64,000 nucleotides of DNA. Source: Acanthosoma haemorrhoidale. Its lineage: Eukaryota; Arthropoda; Insecta; Hemiptera; Acanthosomatidae. The notes beneath the pieces are model-generated. The model did no database searches. It was not told where the DNA came from and saw only the letters and a list, made by a program, of their open reading frames with translations. Of the stretch, positions 1 to 12,598 are shown piece after piece (the first letter of the stretch is position 1; every line of letters begins with the position of its first letter). The stretch lies in assembly GCA_930367205.1 (NCBI GenBank), contig OV884011.1, forward strand, positions 137,739,437-137,803,436, read 5' to 3'. The position numbers and the translations under genes are program-made.

Positions 1-2060
1 CCTTTGATGTAAAACGGTGCTCGCTCAACTATAGCTTATCCTTCCCTCGGCATGTTACTTTTTTTCTGAAGTACCACCATGTCAGGTATAATATCCTCGC
101 AGTAAACACAAATAGATCAAATCTCTATTTATACATTAAAATGAGGTTTAAATAAGTTTTTTTCTATTTTCTTTTCATATTTATGTTTGTATTGCTTTGA
201 CTCGTTTTATTTAGAGTGATATTTACAAAAAAATTGTAATATTATACAAAATAAATTAGAGCTTAATCAATTAAAAATTACATTGTTAATAAAATATGAG
301 GTGTGAGCTTGCAATACAACATTAAACGATGCCAATGTTACAGTTAGACATTGTAAAATTAATTAATTTACTTTCGTGTCTGATGCACCAGCTTAATCTT
401 CTACCTATGATAATCATTAGATAGAAGAATGCTATAGGGAGCAAGGATGTGAATACTAAAGGAGGAGTAGACATTTCTGATCTCTGAAGATCACCCTAAA
501 ATAGAACAATAAAATCTTACTTGTACCGAGAGTACACAAAGCGTTTCACTGATTTAGCTTTAAAAGACTACATGGCGAGAAGGGAAACATGGCATAGTGA
601 AAAAATAGTTCCATTAATTTCTGGTCAGAGTACCCTCAGATAAACAGGGCCTCGAGGTTCCGTTCCTTTCAGGTAACTAAAAAAACACAAATATTATTCT
701 TTGTTATTCTCCGTTGATAATACATTAAAAATAATGTGTTTGAAATCCCGAAAATGGTAGTGGTGCAAATTCCTGTACGAAGATCAGCATAGATTTTGTT
801 CTCTTAAGCAAGCTGATTCACGCCCAGAGTTTGTTTCAATTTCCTATCTGGTTTATTTAAGGATTGTTGGTTAATAATGTGTAACTAAAGAATTTTTCTG
901 TTTAAATTTACATTTCTGAATTCTTTTATAACGTAAGTATTCATTTGTAAGTTTCATGTTCTAAATTATTAACCATAAGTTACTGAAGTTTCACTGGTAG
1001 GTGGGACTCATAACATGGGAGGCATATGCAGTCTCTTAGAGCTGCGTACATGTTTTTACGTTTATTCAACGCTGGGAGCAGTGAAAAACTGATGAAAGAA
1101 AATAATAACCACGTACTTGAAAATATGGTCGGTCCCTTCATGTCATAAGATCTAAAATACTAATTTCATATGCTTGTAAACTCAATATGTGTAGTGCAAA
1201 AATGTTAAGCTTCGTGTACATGCGGATATCCTTTTTTGTACCTACCGATACGATATTGATATATTAAAAGTAGTATGTAAATTTAGAAATAATATAATAG
1301 ATCGGAAGATGAAACATTCAAAAATTGCTTACAGTTTTAATTTCTAATAAAACTTCTCGTTCTCGAATCTGTATGATATTGATTGATTATGTGATTGATA
1401 TTAGCACTAGCAGCCGTTATTTTGTTCGTTTTCGTTGGTTATGAAACAGTTTAAAACAATAAATATTTCATTAAAGCTTAATATTGAGTGCTTTGCATAG
1501 GGCTTCAGTCGTTTCAAAGTGCTTCTAGCGCTTTGCATTGATTGACGCAACCGTCGACTTAAAAAAAACAAAAATCTGCAACGAATCGCGGTCGGAAACA
1601 ATCGGTGGCCTGGAATACTGACCGACCTGAAACATATCTGAGATTTTTAAATAACACTTCCATTACTTAGACGATCCACACAGATACTTTAAAATCAAAC
1701 ATAGAGAATAACTGGCAACTTCATTGGACAAACACACCTAAAACAAACCTAGAGAAATAATATGGGTATCGCCCCTCCAAATGAAGTAATTATAATAAAT
1801 TAATAATTAATCAAAATTACAATAATAAGTAAGTACATTAAGAAGTAATTTTGACCAGAATTAGGATAGAACACAATAACGAACTGACTAACGAACATTC
1901 GCTCAAAGAAAAGACACCACCCATCTTGGTATCGACTGAATAGTTACTGACTGATTGCAGATGTTCACAGTAAGCACACCACTCTACACCATGGAAGATG
2001 TAAATTATAAGACATCATTTAGCCCAAGAAAAGTAAGTCCGTGATCATGTTATAGGTCAC
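1..2060. other. AT-rich non-coding DNA, no gene seen
   Basis: No open frame longer than about 65 codons and no recognisable domain. The stretch is AT-rich with homopolymer runs and stop codons in all frames. I see no transposon ends or tRNA-like structure. It is probably intergenic or intronic host DNA. Confidence 0.6.
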
Positions 2061-2069
2061 TGATCAAGA

Positions 2070-2345
2070 ATAGATTTCATATCCCAAACCATGTCTGGGG
2101 CGAATCTGTTTCTTGAATTTGATCACTGCTGTTGGGCCTTTTAAGATTGATTTAAACCAAAAATCCATTCGAAAGAGTCTGAAATTGACAATGGATTAGT
2201 TTTTAGAGACAAAAAGTGTGTTTTACATTCACACATGATGTCCTTATGACTTGACCTGATCTATTTCTTGATTTTGACCATTGCTAGGCCACTTTAGATA
2301 GATTGATACCAAAAATGCACTGAAAGTGTCAAAAGTCATAATTAT
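2070..2345. repeat. Diverged two-copy tandem repeat
   Basis: Two related segments follow each other with a period of about 155 bp. The clearest match is the stretch starting at 2106 (tgtttcttgaatttgatcac) against the one starting at 2261 (tatttcttgattttgaccat). The similarity continues through an ACCAAAAAT block at about 2157 and 2310. The copies carry many substitutions and short indels, so the duplication is old. No coding potential is seen. It may be a fragment of a satellite or of an unknown transposon. Confidence 0.5.
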
Positions 2346-2689
2346 GAGTTTAAAGGGTCATAATTCATGACCGCGTGGCCTGCTAATATTGAATTATACG
2401 GACGTATATAGGTACAATACTATTTACTACCCCTGTACTATTTTAATTAAACAATTTCGCATTAAAGTAAATTACATTTGCTTTATAATATTTAACCATT
2501 GAATCATTAAGTGACAAGACTTTCTTCTTGCTTCGGCTAATGCAAATATAAAATGTTTCTGTTTGATAAATGTCTGCTAAAAGATAAAAATATAACAATT
2601 GTAAGTAACGCAGGGGACTTTATAGGATAAAGGTCTGAAATGACATTCTTGCCTAAGTATATTAGACTATTGTGTTCTCAAGCGAATAC

Positions 2690-2810
2690 TGCAAGGGTGA
2701 ACTGTACTCTAGAGCAGTGGGTAAATAAATTTTAACAGATCCCGGGGGATTCAAAGCAAGACATTTTCGGTCCAGAGCCCTTACTTTAACCACTGCATCA
2801 CACCGTTTTT
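2690..2810 (-). repeat. Possible tRNA-derived SINE head
   Basis: Read on the minus strand from about 2810, the sequence has an A-box-like TGATGCAGTGGTTAAAG and, about 45 bases on, a B-box-like CTTTGAATCCCCC. This is the spacing of a type 2 Pol III promoter. It does not fold into a full cloverleaf, so it is not a tRNA gene. A poly-T run (plus strand, about 2807-2829) lies on the head side rather than at the expected tail, which weakens the SINE reading. The body may extend to about 2570 but its end is not visible. Confidence 0.3.
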
Positions 2811-2829
2811 TCGGCGTTTTTTTTTTTTG

Positions 2830-4780
2830 TAGATTAAGTAACGGTTTTTATTATTTTTAACCAAGCTTATAAGCAGGAAGTAATTAAATTCCTTATATTT
2901 TGTTTTCAATTCACTGTAGAGATAAAATAGTTTCAGAGAGGTAATTGTAGTTTTTTCCACGTAGATCGTTTCAGTTGGAGTTAGGGTAATACATAGGTGG
3001 TTTATATACTCGTAAAAAGTTTTGAATATAAAAAGTGAAAAGTAAACAGTTATATTGAGGAACTGAATGAGGGAGATCATGGATTTTTGTATCGCTGGGT
3101 GGCATTTTTAATCACTGTTTATTTTATTACTAATTATTAATTTACTGGCATGTTTTCTTTCCTTTTTGTAATATTTCTTACTGAGGTGCACATTTGATTT
3201 ACTTATTTTTTTCTCTTTGTGCTGTACTATTCATTTTCTGTTTTCGTGGGCATGATTCCGGATTAGAGAGTTTTGTTGTTCTATTATATGGGAGTATGTG
3301 AACACTTGTGCTCAGATGCGTGACAGTAAAGGAAAATGGTGGGAAATATGGCCATCTTTATATACCTAGTTTAGAATAGTTTATGTATGATAAATATGTA
3401 TATGTACTTGACTTTATATGTACAATGCAGCTCATTTAATGTCGCGTCGGTCAACAACCTGAAGTAACTATACTATGAAAATTACTTTTGTTGAAAATAA
3501 AAAAAAAACAGCGATAATGAAGAATTTATGTACGTGACAATAATTTTTCCCTTGTTCTTATCTGACATAACGAAGATGTGCCCCAGTAAATCTCGACGGC
3601 AAAGAGATTGGATGGAGTTATCTATTACTCAACTGCAAAAGGAGGGGATGAGAACAACTTAGTATAATCTATCAATATTTATCTTTTCGCTCATATTTCT
3701 CTCCGTTGTCTCTGGCAGGAGCTGCATTAGCCTGATCAGTATCTTTTGTTCTCTCCGGTCCTTGCCTTGAGACTGTCCGCCGAACAATGAAAGCTTCTTT
3801 GTTCGAATGCCTGTTTGTTTTTCCCCTGTGAATCAGTCGGAACCAGCAACGTAATTTATAGCAGTAGATAATAACAGCCACATATCACAAGTCATATATA
3901 CATCATATACTTGTATATGCCGTTAGCGTCTACAAGAGACAGACGGTGTATATACAGCCAGCGTAATTAAAGTGGGACAAAGCAGTTCTCGATCCAACTC
4001 CAATCAAACTAAATCAATTTACTAATTATCAACATTTAATTAATGTATCATACATAATATCTCCTAACTGTGAAACATAATTGGAACTACTCTTCGTAAC
4101 GTTAAGTACAAATGAGCTGGAATATAACGTGAGCATTCCGGGAAACGTTACAACCAACCTATTTAAAGTATCGATACATACCGTACGTGTGTGCTAATGC
4201 TGCATAGTTTACTATTGACGTCCCTTATTCTTCGTACAAATAGACAATAGACAAATCACGGAAACGGTATTCCCAGAACTTAGAATATACATTCTTTTCA
4301 AGGCAAATGAAATTCTATATCTTAGTTTGTATGAATCAGAAGCCAGACATACGTGTTTAATATAACTTTGGCCCTCTTTGCATCTGAAATATTTCTTATA
4401 CTGGTGGTACAAGGCTTTGTGTTGCTTTTGTGAACATATTTAGAAAACTATGTACTAACGTTCTCCATGTGACACCAAATGGTGTAACTCAGCGCATAGA
4501 ATGAAATACTGTGCCTCTGCTTAGTTATCCAAATATCTTATATTTGGTAGTGAAGTAAATCTATTGAATTGTTTAAGATTGTTTAAGTGACGATTCAACA
4601 GCTAAAAAAGATGAATGTGGTTTTCCATAAATAATTATCATATCTACGAAGCAGAGAATACAACAATTAGCCCTAGGAGCTTCTATCAATTTACAACACT
4701 CGAATCACTACTTTTTATTTTATTATTATTTTATTCGAGTTAATTCATCTATATTTTTAAGCCTGTGTGCACTAACGGGC
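2830..4780. other. Non-coding; possible regulatory block at about 3600-3900
   Basis: No gene recognised. Short frames at 2781-3080, 3672-3881 and 4212-4412 (minus) have no domain and a composition expected by chance. The part at 3690-3860 is less AT-rich than its surroundings. It contains several ACAATG/CTTTGTTC-type motifs that resemble HMG-box (Sox) sites. Without a comparison species this is only a suggestion. Confidence 0.4.
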
Positions 4781-4784
4781 CTTA

Positions 4785-4866
4785 AGTAATCTTTACGAAT
4801 CCAGGAATTGAACTCTGGTCTTCCAAGTTACGAGTAGCTCAATCAGGATGAGTGGAAACATAATGG
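4785..4866 (-). repeat. tRNA-like remnant (T-arm and B box)
   Basis: The minus strand reads CCAGAGTTCAATTCCTGG, which can form a T-arm (CCAG/CTGG stem, TTCAATT loop) and matches a Pol III B box. Upstream bases do not complete a D-arm or acceptor stem. It is most likely the decayed head of a tRNA-derived SINE, or a chance match. Confidence 0.25.
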
Positions 4867-6640
4867 GATGTTTCACTGATATTAAAGCAGTTAATTTGTT
4901 ATTTTTTTGCTAAACACATATTAATCAATTAATGTCTGATTTGCTTAGCCTGTAAGCTACTCACACTATCCAATATAATTTACAAGCTTTAATTATTTAT
5001 TTATAAGCTTCAATTTACAGTTTAACTTTCCTTTATCCTGAATAATGTCCTTTTTATTTGACGTATTTCCTTGTTATTCTAATGAAACAAACAATATATT
5101 GCCTGGGACGTTGATATTAGTTGATAAACATTGCTTGGCGCGAAAGAAACATTCGATTTGTGGACCCTACATCACGTTGGAGTTTGTGTCTAATAGATCT
5201 GAGGCAGACAAATGGGCTCAGCCTGCGACTACTTTTATTTCAAATTAATTCAGCGGAGTAAAATCAATTATAAACTTATAAATCAAGGGACGGCTCTATT
5301 TACATAGCAATTAAAAGCGGGGCTAACAAATACCCGCTGTTTTCCAGGACCCTTGATGGTGCAAATGCTGCTGCCCCGTGGAGCATAAATAAACATGAAC
5401 CCTGTGGATTAGTTGAGTCAACTCATTCAAGCCTGACAATTATTAGCCGAGGCAACCTCTAACTTAGAATGGAAACAATTTCCTTTCCATTTCCTTTTAT
5501 TTCAAACTTCTCAGAATGTGTTTCTACCTTATCGGATCCTACTTTAGACCTTTTACATAAACATTGGGAAACGATGAAATGATAATTCGATGCTACTAAT
5601 ACACAATTTTTCACATAGTTATATTCACATATATATGCATATTTTGTTAAGATTTCTTCCCACTAATTCAATCCCAGCTTGAGAGTAGAAGCCTGAGATT
5701 ATCCTGAAATCGATTATTTTGTAAGTAATCTTTATAGGAGTATCATTACAACATTTATATCTTGTCCATGACTGCCAAAAATACAGTGCTTGTTTGATTA
5801 ACAATCAATGAATTCAAAGAATGGCCATGAATAAATCTGGTACATGCTCGTAGGTCCTGGGATTGGCGTTTTAGAGTTTCTCGATACTTTTTTATTATTA
5901 TAATTACTGAAGAGAGACAACAATTAGCCGCCTAGAGGTACAATGAAGAATTTTGAGATGCTAATTGATACATACTTTCATTACTTTGATTTTTTTTAAT
6001 TTTTACCATCTCATTTTTATTTACATGGATGATGAGCTAAATTGTATTCTTTAAAAACAAACCCATATAAACCAAACAAAGGACATAAAAAGTAAAGAAA
6101 CAATACTCGCTGCACGTTTGAGTTTCTTTCAAACTTAATTAATGATTGTGTAAATTACTCTATATATTTAAAAAACATACTTTGAACTACTTTATTATAT
6201 AACTTTATCCAACTGGACCACAATAAAACTGAATAAAATTGGCCTAGTCATGTTAAATACTCGATTTTAATTCATGGCAATTAGTAATTTTTCTATCAGG
6301 AATTATGTTTTATTGATCATACCACGACTATGAAGAAAAAGTTATTACTTTATAACACAAATAGCTTCTGAGTAAAAGTTTCTGAAATGGGTCTGACTCT
6401 ATTCACAGATATGTTATCATACCATCCGTCAACTAAATACTATTGTGTACATAGTACAGAGTTGTGAAACATACTTTTACGATTTCAGGCCGATTATATC
6501 ATTTTTACGACCGACGAAAAAAAAAGGATTGTGACTGATTCAATGGTGAGAGAACAAATAAGGATAAGTTAATGTAGTGAGCAATAAACGAAAAAGTACC
6601 TGAAAAAGTTTTAAAACTTGCTTTATTCTTTTTATTAGTT
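4867..6640. other. Non-coding; complex block at about 5290-5480
   Basis: No gene supported. The 67-codon plus frame at 5045-5248 has no recognisable domain. The block at 5290-5480 is less repetitive than its flanks. It carries a CAATTA/GCATAAATAAACA-type homeobox and forkhead-like run and a palindromic GTTGAGTCAAC. It could be a cis-regulatory element. Confidence 0.35.
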
Positions 6641-6649
6641 TATTAAATA

Positions 6650-7330
6650 AATTGTACACAGGTACTCAAAGTTTTGTATATATTTGGCACTTATGCCTTC
6701 CACTAGTGGAGAGAAGAGTCAGGCTGAAGAATTCAAGCCTGCGTCAGGATGCAGGGCTGCCTAAGATTACAAACCTTGTTAGGGCTAGCTATATCGCTAT
6801 TGGATTAGCTGTGTAATCTAGTTGTTGCCTAATCGGAGCACTAGTTAGCGGCTGATGCAACGGCTAATTGGATAGCTCCTCTCACCCGGTCAGTATTAAT
6901 TTCAGTGCCTCTATTTCACCTGCAACTGAACCCGGGTGCTATTCTCAGCAACGGAGCTCAAAAGGAAAAATGTATTGATCGTAGCAGATATAGGGATCTC
7001 TCACTATATATCACTATATCTCTCACTGAATGACAGGAAGTCACAGTTCAGTGTGATTTTTTCCCACCCTTGGACAGCGTAAGGGACTTAATTACCATTC
7101 TACATTAGACTTAACGCTCCATCCCGGAGTTCATATGAGAGTTCCAATTCCTCGCATAAGTAACATATGTAGTGGAAGGGAATAAAGATGCATTCATCAA
7201 CCACTCTGTAATAACGGTGTCCAGCAGATTTACCTGTACAATCTGGAAAGAAGGTAACCAGGGCAGAAACCAGTTTCCAACCTCAAGTTCAGGAACGCAG
7301 TTTGCCTGGCGAGGCTGTGTCTATTTAAGT
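6650..7330. other. Moderately GC-rich unidentified segment
   Basis: This block stands out from AT-rich flanks and has many CTAG/CTAAT-type words, but no frame longer than a few dozen codons. It may be a decayed mobile element of unknown class. I could not find terminal repeats or a related copy elsewhere in the window. Confidence 0.3.
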
Positions 7331-7849
7331 TAAAAGATTATTTGGATCCATTAGTTTAGTTATAACTGTTATGAACCCTTGCTTTCATTTACCATATTCA
7401 GTTATTTAAAGTTATATTAGCTATTATATGCCTGGTAATAAATTATAGCATTAGCTATGATTCTATTGTAATAAATTATTTATATTTCAAACTTAAGTTT
7501 ATTGAGTGTCCTAGTAATAACGCTTGAAATAAAAAATGTAGCATATCGATTATTTATTTGGTTTGTGTGGGAAACTCTCAATTTGTAAAATTTTCCAATT
7601 ACTTGTTGTTGTTCTAAAATGCAGGAAATCCAGGTGATGGTGCCACGAAAAGTGATTCCCAGAACTGAAATTCGGAAGTGATTTCTGCATTCTCCCCGTG
7701 GACAAAATATATCCATTTTGGAAACGCGTCCCTGAACATTGGTTTTGCCCGATTGAAGCTATCTTTGCAAGGGCTACATTCACCAAAAGCTTAAAAAATT
7801 CTAAGCAATTGCACCTTGTTGTGGCCACCTCTTAATTACGAATAATTAG

Positions 7850-8340
7850 AAGTTCCCCTCTCGGCCTATCTATGTTTCCATATTTGTACAAATAAAGCTT
7901 ATGACGTCAGGTGGAGGGGGGAGAGTGGGGGAAACAGCCACAGGTGGGGAGTCATCCCCACCACAGTGGGCCTGCCTATATAACACGAGCGTCTATTAGC
8001 GGACGGGAGAACTTACCAAACCGGCACCTAGAACATTCTCTCCGGTTCACACTCACCTATGGGATCCGGGCGGTTTTCGCCTACCCTTAGACACCGAGTG
8101 TGAATTCGTGGTCATTACAAGACCACATAAACCACCTATAAACCTATCCTGTTCCTCTTCTCCTGAACATAGTGCTTTGTCGGGGCACACCTTCTAAGAT
8201 CTTATGGAGTCAGAACAAAACGAATTTAGCTGCCCACCAACTAGGCCGGCAGCCAGGGTGAAAGACCACAGGCCCACCCGCCTTATCTGTTTCTTGGCAC
8301 TCACCGGATGGCGGCTAGAGGTTGTAGCGTCTCCTCCCCA
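7850..8340 (+). promoter_or_regulatory. GC-rich promoter-like block with CRE and TATA box
   Basis: A perfect cAMP-response element, TGACGTCA, lies at 7902-7909, and a TATATAA box lies 68 bp downstream at 7977-7983. Between them is a hairpin with a 7-bp GGTGGGG/CCCCACC stem and 6-nt loop (7943-7962). The following 350 bp are GC-rich and contain no transposon protein. An AATAAA occurs at 7891. The arrangement fits a host promoter or the U3/R part of a solo LTR. I found no second LTR copy, primer site or long frame downstream. The 80-codon frame at 8343 starts with TTG and is unconvincing. Confidence 0.35.
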
Positions 8341-8589
8341 CTTTGGGGATATTAGACAATCTGCGACCTAAAATCAAATTCGATGTACATGAACAGGCAG
8401 CAACTATTATGAAACGGGCGAAACTCGCTATGAAAATACAATGGCTAGACTGGTCAACAATTATGTTAATGTTCCTGAGATGTTTATTGAGTTTCCTAGA
8501 AACAACATCTAAAATAAAAAATGGCGTAACAAGATTTTACGACAGTTGGAGCTTAACTGGTATTACAGAGTTACTAAGCTACTAGTAGT

Positions 8590-11164
8590 AGCCTAAAGTA
8601 GGCTTAGATTTTTTTTTTTGCTCCAGTTTTCGTCTTCTTTCGATCTCCATCCTACCTTCATCCCAGATTACCCATTTCCTCGCCTTGACCTGTCATTAAA
8701 GCTCATAGCAAAATTTTGTTAACGTTAGGTTAATGTTTTGAAATTATTTAATTCACTGCAGCCTTCATTATATAGACCAAATTAGCTTAAAAATTGTTAT
8801 AATAACTGGGTACTCAGCAAGTTTGAATCATCTTTGTTTAGCCTCAACTAAGGTGTACTTTCAGTATTTCACTCCTGCATTATGACAGTCAGTGCATTAT
8901 GCCTGCAGTTTTTTTCTCCGTGGAATCGTTTTTGAGGCTATAGGCCATAATAATCATTTACCATATGCAGGAAAATACCCGATGATAACAGGATTCACCC
9001 CCGGCAACATTCTGATTGAAAAGGACAAGTGTTCTTCTTCGCTAAAGCACTGATAAATCTGATGCATTAGGGTTTTTTTTTTAATTTCATTATCACAGTT
9101 CTTGTAACGAGATAAAACCTCATGACATTAAAAAAAATGTCAATTAATAATAAACGTTAGCTTTTCTTGGGCACCAGGATACCATTGAGTTACCCAAGTG
9201 CCACAGTCAATGTATGATTTAAAGATTGATGTATGATAATTATGAGCTTTAATCGAGCAAGTAGTAAAAAAAGTTATTATTTACAGTAGTTGTTTGTTGT
9301 ACAATTTATTTGTAGGAGAAATTGCAGAACCAAGATATGTTTTTTTTATACTGTACGAAATGTTGATACCCTTTAAAATTAACCTACGTCATCAACAACA
9401 ACAAAAAGGAAATATATCAGTCCGGAGTAGACAGATTAAATTTTTATGTACTTGGTGGGAAAAACAAGTTCCCTGAGTTTCCCTGTGTTTGTGGGTCTGT
9501 TCAGAAATGGAGTTCACCTGAGCAGAAATGGAGCCCAGTATGGAATTCAATTTTCGCCTGATAGAGCTAATACTGCTACCGAACCAGCCTGACCGCCTCG
9601 GTGGGGATAATTTGGACTATTCCAGTTTACCTAATATAGATTGGTGACCTGCATCTATCATTATCAAGAAAGCAATTAATCTGGGAATCAAAATTATGAT
9701 AATATCAATATATTGTGAAATAAATAAAAAATACTCCATAGATTGTGAGAGATATCGTTCTTTGAAAATAGTTAGTAACGACTCCTCTCAAAGAATAAAA
9801 AAAATATATCAAATTTCAGACAGAAGACTGATATAGGTAAATGTGGGGGACCATCGGTTTTGTTTATTATATTATATGCAGAAATATAATACTCCCTGAG
9901 CCAGAATGGAGAAATCATTTCATCTCCCTTTTTTCTGTCAGCCTGGGCATGTTCTTTAGCAACCATAAAAATGAACGAATCGATATGACATTTTATAGGT
10001 ATATTAATTCGACAACATATATTACAATCTATACCTATTATACATCAAATTATATGCGATTTTTCTTCTTTAGTAGTAGAGACAGGACATTGACAAGACA
10101 GCAACGATGAAAAAAAAATTTCACAATTCGTTTGGCAAGCTTTAAGGGATTGAGATGAGTTGTCCCTTTCGTTGTTGCCTCTGTTTCTGTACAAATGTGT
10201 GTATTGCAGATTAAACACTGCTTAATCTAAATACGATGTAAAAACATAACATTTCATATGGACGTACTCGTATCACTGATTCGATTAACAAAAAGCATAC
10301 AAAAAATTTCTTAAAACATAAGTAAGGGTAATTTTGGTATCTGATAATAAAATCATTCCTAGAAAATAGGTTCTACCTATTAGCCGTTGGATGTCACATA
10401 GTGATTTTTATTCAATACAGGAGTGCTAGAGGGTAGTTTCTCAAGTCTTACTGCACTTCAAAACATATTATTCGCGACATTTGCTGACAACCTAACTGGG
10501 TTCGCATTATTAATCAACGATAAAAAAGCATCCCTTTCCATTTAAAAACAGTTCATAATACGTAGTCAATGGAATATTGAATCAAATTTACTCAAGTGAA
10601 ATCGTTAGTAATTACATTTATGTTTGGGCACGGTGAATTCCAGCCAATAGATTTCAGCAACCACATTATCCCACACCAAAAGTCACCAAACCTCTGGCTA
10701 ACAGTCAAAAAATAAAACATTAAAACTAAAAAGACGGTGCTCAGAAAATACCGCTACGGACAATACAAAATAACACATCTCCACTCACTCGTGCAAACCC
10801 TTTCTTTCACCATCTATTAATCATCATCTTTGGCGCAAAGGTGCAATAAAGACAGTTGACTTTCTGCCAACGCTTTTACTCGAAATATTTCCAGCTCTAA
10901 TTAATCAAAACAATATGTTTGATCCAATAAGAGAAATAATGATAATGACCAAGCTAGAGTTTTGTTCATTGGTAGCTAAGATGTGCACTTAATTGGGAAA
11001 TGAGTGGGTATGTTCTTCATCACCGGCTTCCTTAAAATCATTTTTCTTTTGCTATGGATTAATAGTAATAGTGGGATACACAGAACATCTAATAATTCAC
11101 AATCATAAATGTATTATACATTTAAAACCATAAAACTTTGATCCGTTAATATTTCATTTTTAAT
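8590..11164. other. AT-rich non-coding DNA, no gene seen
   Basis: No recognisable coding sequence. Short open frames at 9294-9476, 9772-9966 and 9841-10110 show no domain and overlap each other on opposite strands. Homopolymer runs and short AT repeats are common. No mobile-element ends were found. Confidence 0.5.
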
Positions 11165-11187
11165 ATTTTCTGTCTTCGCATATGTAT

Positions 11188-11319
11188 TTGGGAGGTCTCT
11201 GGGCTGTCTGTAAATATTGTGTGAATGAGCGAGTGAATGATGAACTGTAAATATGGTATGAATGAGATCATTTATCTTATTACTTATTGCCTTATAAAAG
11301 GCAGATTGTAATTATAGCA
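11188..11319 (+). mobile_element. 3' tail of a LINE-A copy, joined to the next LINE
   Basis: This stretch matches the 3' untranslated end of the LINE at 54470-54575: the shared words GAATGAGCGAGTGAATGATG, AAATATGGTATGAATGAGAT and GCAGATTGTAATTAT occur in the same order. It stops inside the terminal GCAC word, and ORF1 coding sequence of a second copy begins directly, without poly-A. It is either a remnant of an older copy or part of a chimeric insertion. Confidence 0.65.
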
Positions 11320-11321
11320 CG

Positions 11322-11762
11322 CACAAGAGCGAGCTTTGCAAGAAGCCTCGCCAATCCCCCGCTGTATGTGCCTTGTGTCAGCAAGACCACCCTGCCAACT
11401 ACAAAGGCTGCGAGGCATATAAAGTGCTGAAGAACCGCCTCCAACAACAACGCCGCCCACTCGTGGTAGAACAAGCAGTGAAACCGCGAAGCGTTCCAGC
11501 CAGAGAAGTGAATGACTCCACTTCATTCGCCAACATAGTGTCAGGTGGACGCAAGACATTATCCGAGGCACCGCCTCCTCCCCTCCCTCAACCACAGCAT
11601 TTACCTCAGCCTCACATACACCAAATTCCTCCCCCTCCCAACTCCACAGATCTCACTAGCCTTCTTACATCCTTTCTCACCGACTTCAGAACTCTTATCA
11701 CTCCTCTTATTTCACTGCTCACCAACCTTGTTTCCCACCTCATTCCAAGCTCTCCCATATGA
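11322..11762 (+). pseudogene. LINE-A ORF1 (gag-like) C-terminal part
   Basis: The frame is open from the truncation point to the TGA at 11760-11762. It encodes about 145 residues of the C-terminal half of a Jockey ORF1 protein, the RNA-binding nucleic-acid chaperone of these elements. A short motif with spaced cysteines and a histidine near the start (CALCQQDHPANYKGC) fits the last zinc knuckle of the Jockey family. It is followed by a proline-rich segment (PPPPLPQPQHLPQPH). No in-frame ATG is available at the start because the 5' half is missing. The stop codon overlaps the ORF2 start as ATGA. Confidence 0.75.
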
Positions 11763-12598
11763 ATAAAAAACCCTTAACTATCCTTCTTTGGAATGCCAAT
11801 GGTGTTCGAAATCACACAAACGAACTGACAACATTACTAAATGAAAAAAACATTGACGTTGCACTCATTACTGAAACGCGACTGACTGCTAAAAGATCCC
11901 TCAAAATCCCACAGTACCAGGTTTACAGAACAGACCACCCTGATGGAACATCACATGCTGGTACTGCTGTCCTTATCCACCATTCCCTTTCCCACCACAT
12001 CGTCCCATTGATTGCCCATGATTTCCTACAAGCCACAGCTGTGTCAATCCGCACATTTTCCTTCCCCCTCACCATAGCTGCAGCGTATTGTCCACCTAAC
12101 AAGTCTATTTCCAACTCACAATTTACCTCCTTTCTTAACTCAATTGGACATCACTACCTTGTGGGTGGAGATTTCAACGCAAAGCACCAACAGTGGGGCT
12201 CTAGAACCACCAACTCCCGAGGGCGAGCTTTGTTATCTGCACTCTTATCCACAAACTCCACCCCTCTCCCTCCTCAGACTCCTACCTATTGGCCTGCAGA
12301 TCCCTATCGAAATCCTGACATCCTTGATTTCTTCATCCACCATGGAATAGGATCGATAAATTCGTCCACTACACGGCTCGATGACCTGTCGTCCGACCAT
12401 AGCCCTCTACTCCTCACTCTTTCGTTACACCCCATCCCCAAACTACCTCCTCCCTCATTCATCAGAGGTCCAGTCGACTGGGACCACTTCCGTGAACTTC
12501 TAACTAATTCCATTGACCTCAAAGTTACCCTAAAAACACCTCATGATCTAGACCATGCCGTACATTCCCTTACTACCTTAATCCAACAATGTGCATAG
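11759..12598 (+). pseudogene. LINE-A ORF2, endonuclease part (ends at premature TAG)
   Basis: This encodes an apurinic/apyrimidinic-type endonuclease, the enzyme that nicks the target DNA to prime reverse transcription. Visible motifs in order are WNANGV, the catalytic glutamate in ITETRL, YCPPN, GGDFNAKHQQWG, an NPDILDF block and the final SSDHSP. All match an intact AP-endonuclease fold. The start ATG at 11759 overlaps the ORF1 stop (ATGA), which suggests termination-reinitiation. A TAG at 12596-12598 ends the frame. The same frame then continues open into the RT part, so this is one gene with one nonsense mutation. Confidence 0.9.

Noticed and set aside
4785..4866. Functional tRNA gene
   Set aside because: A T-arm is visible but no acceptor, D or anticodon arm can be built.
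5045..5248. 67-codon plus frame considered as a small gene
   Set aside because: No domain, signal peptide or start context that stands out, and no neighbouring gene structure. Frames of this length are expected by chance in this much sequence.
8343..8585. 80-codon frame downstream of the promoter-like block
   Set aside because: It begins at TTG with no early in-frame ATG and shows no recognisable domain. Proximity to the TATA box alone is not enough.
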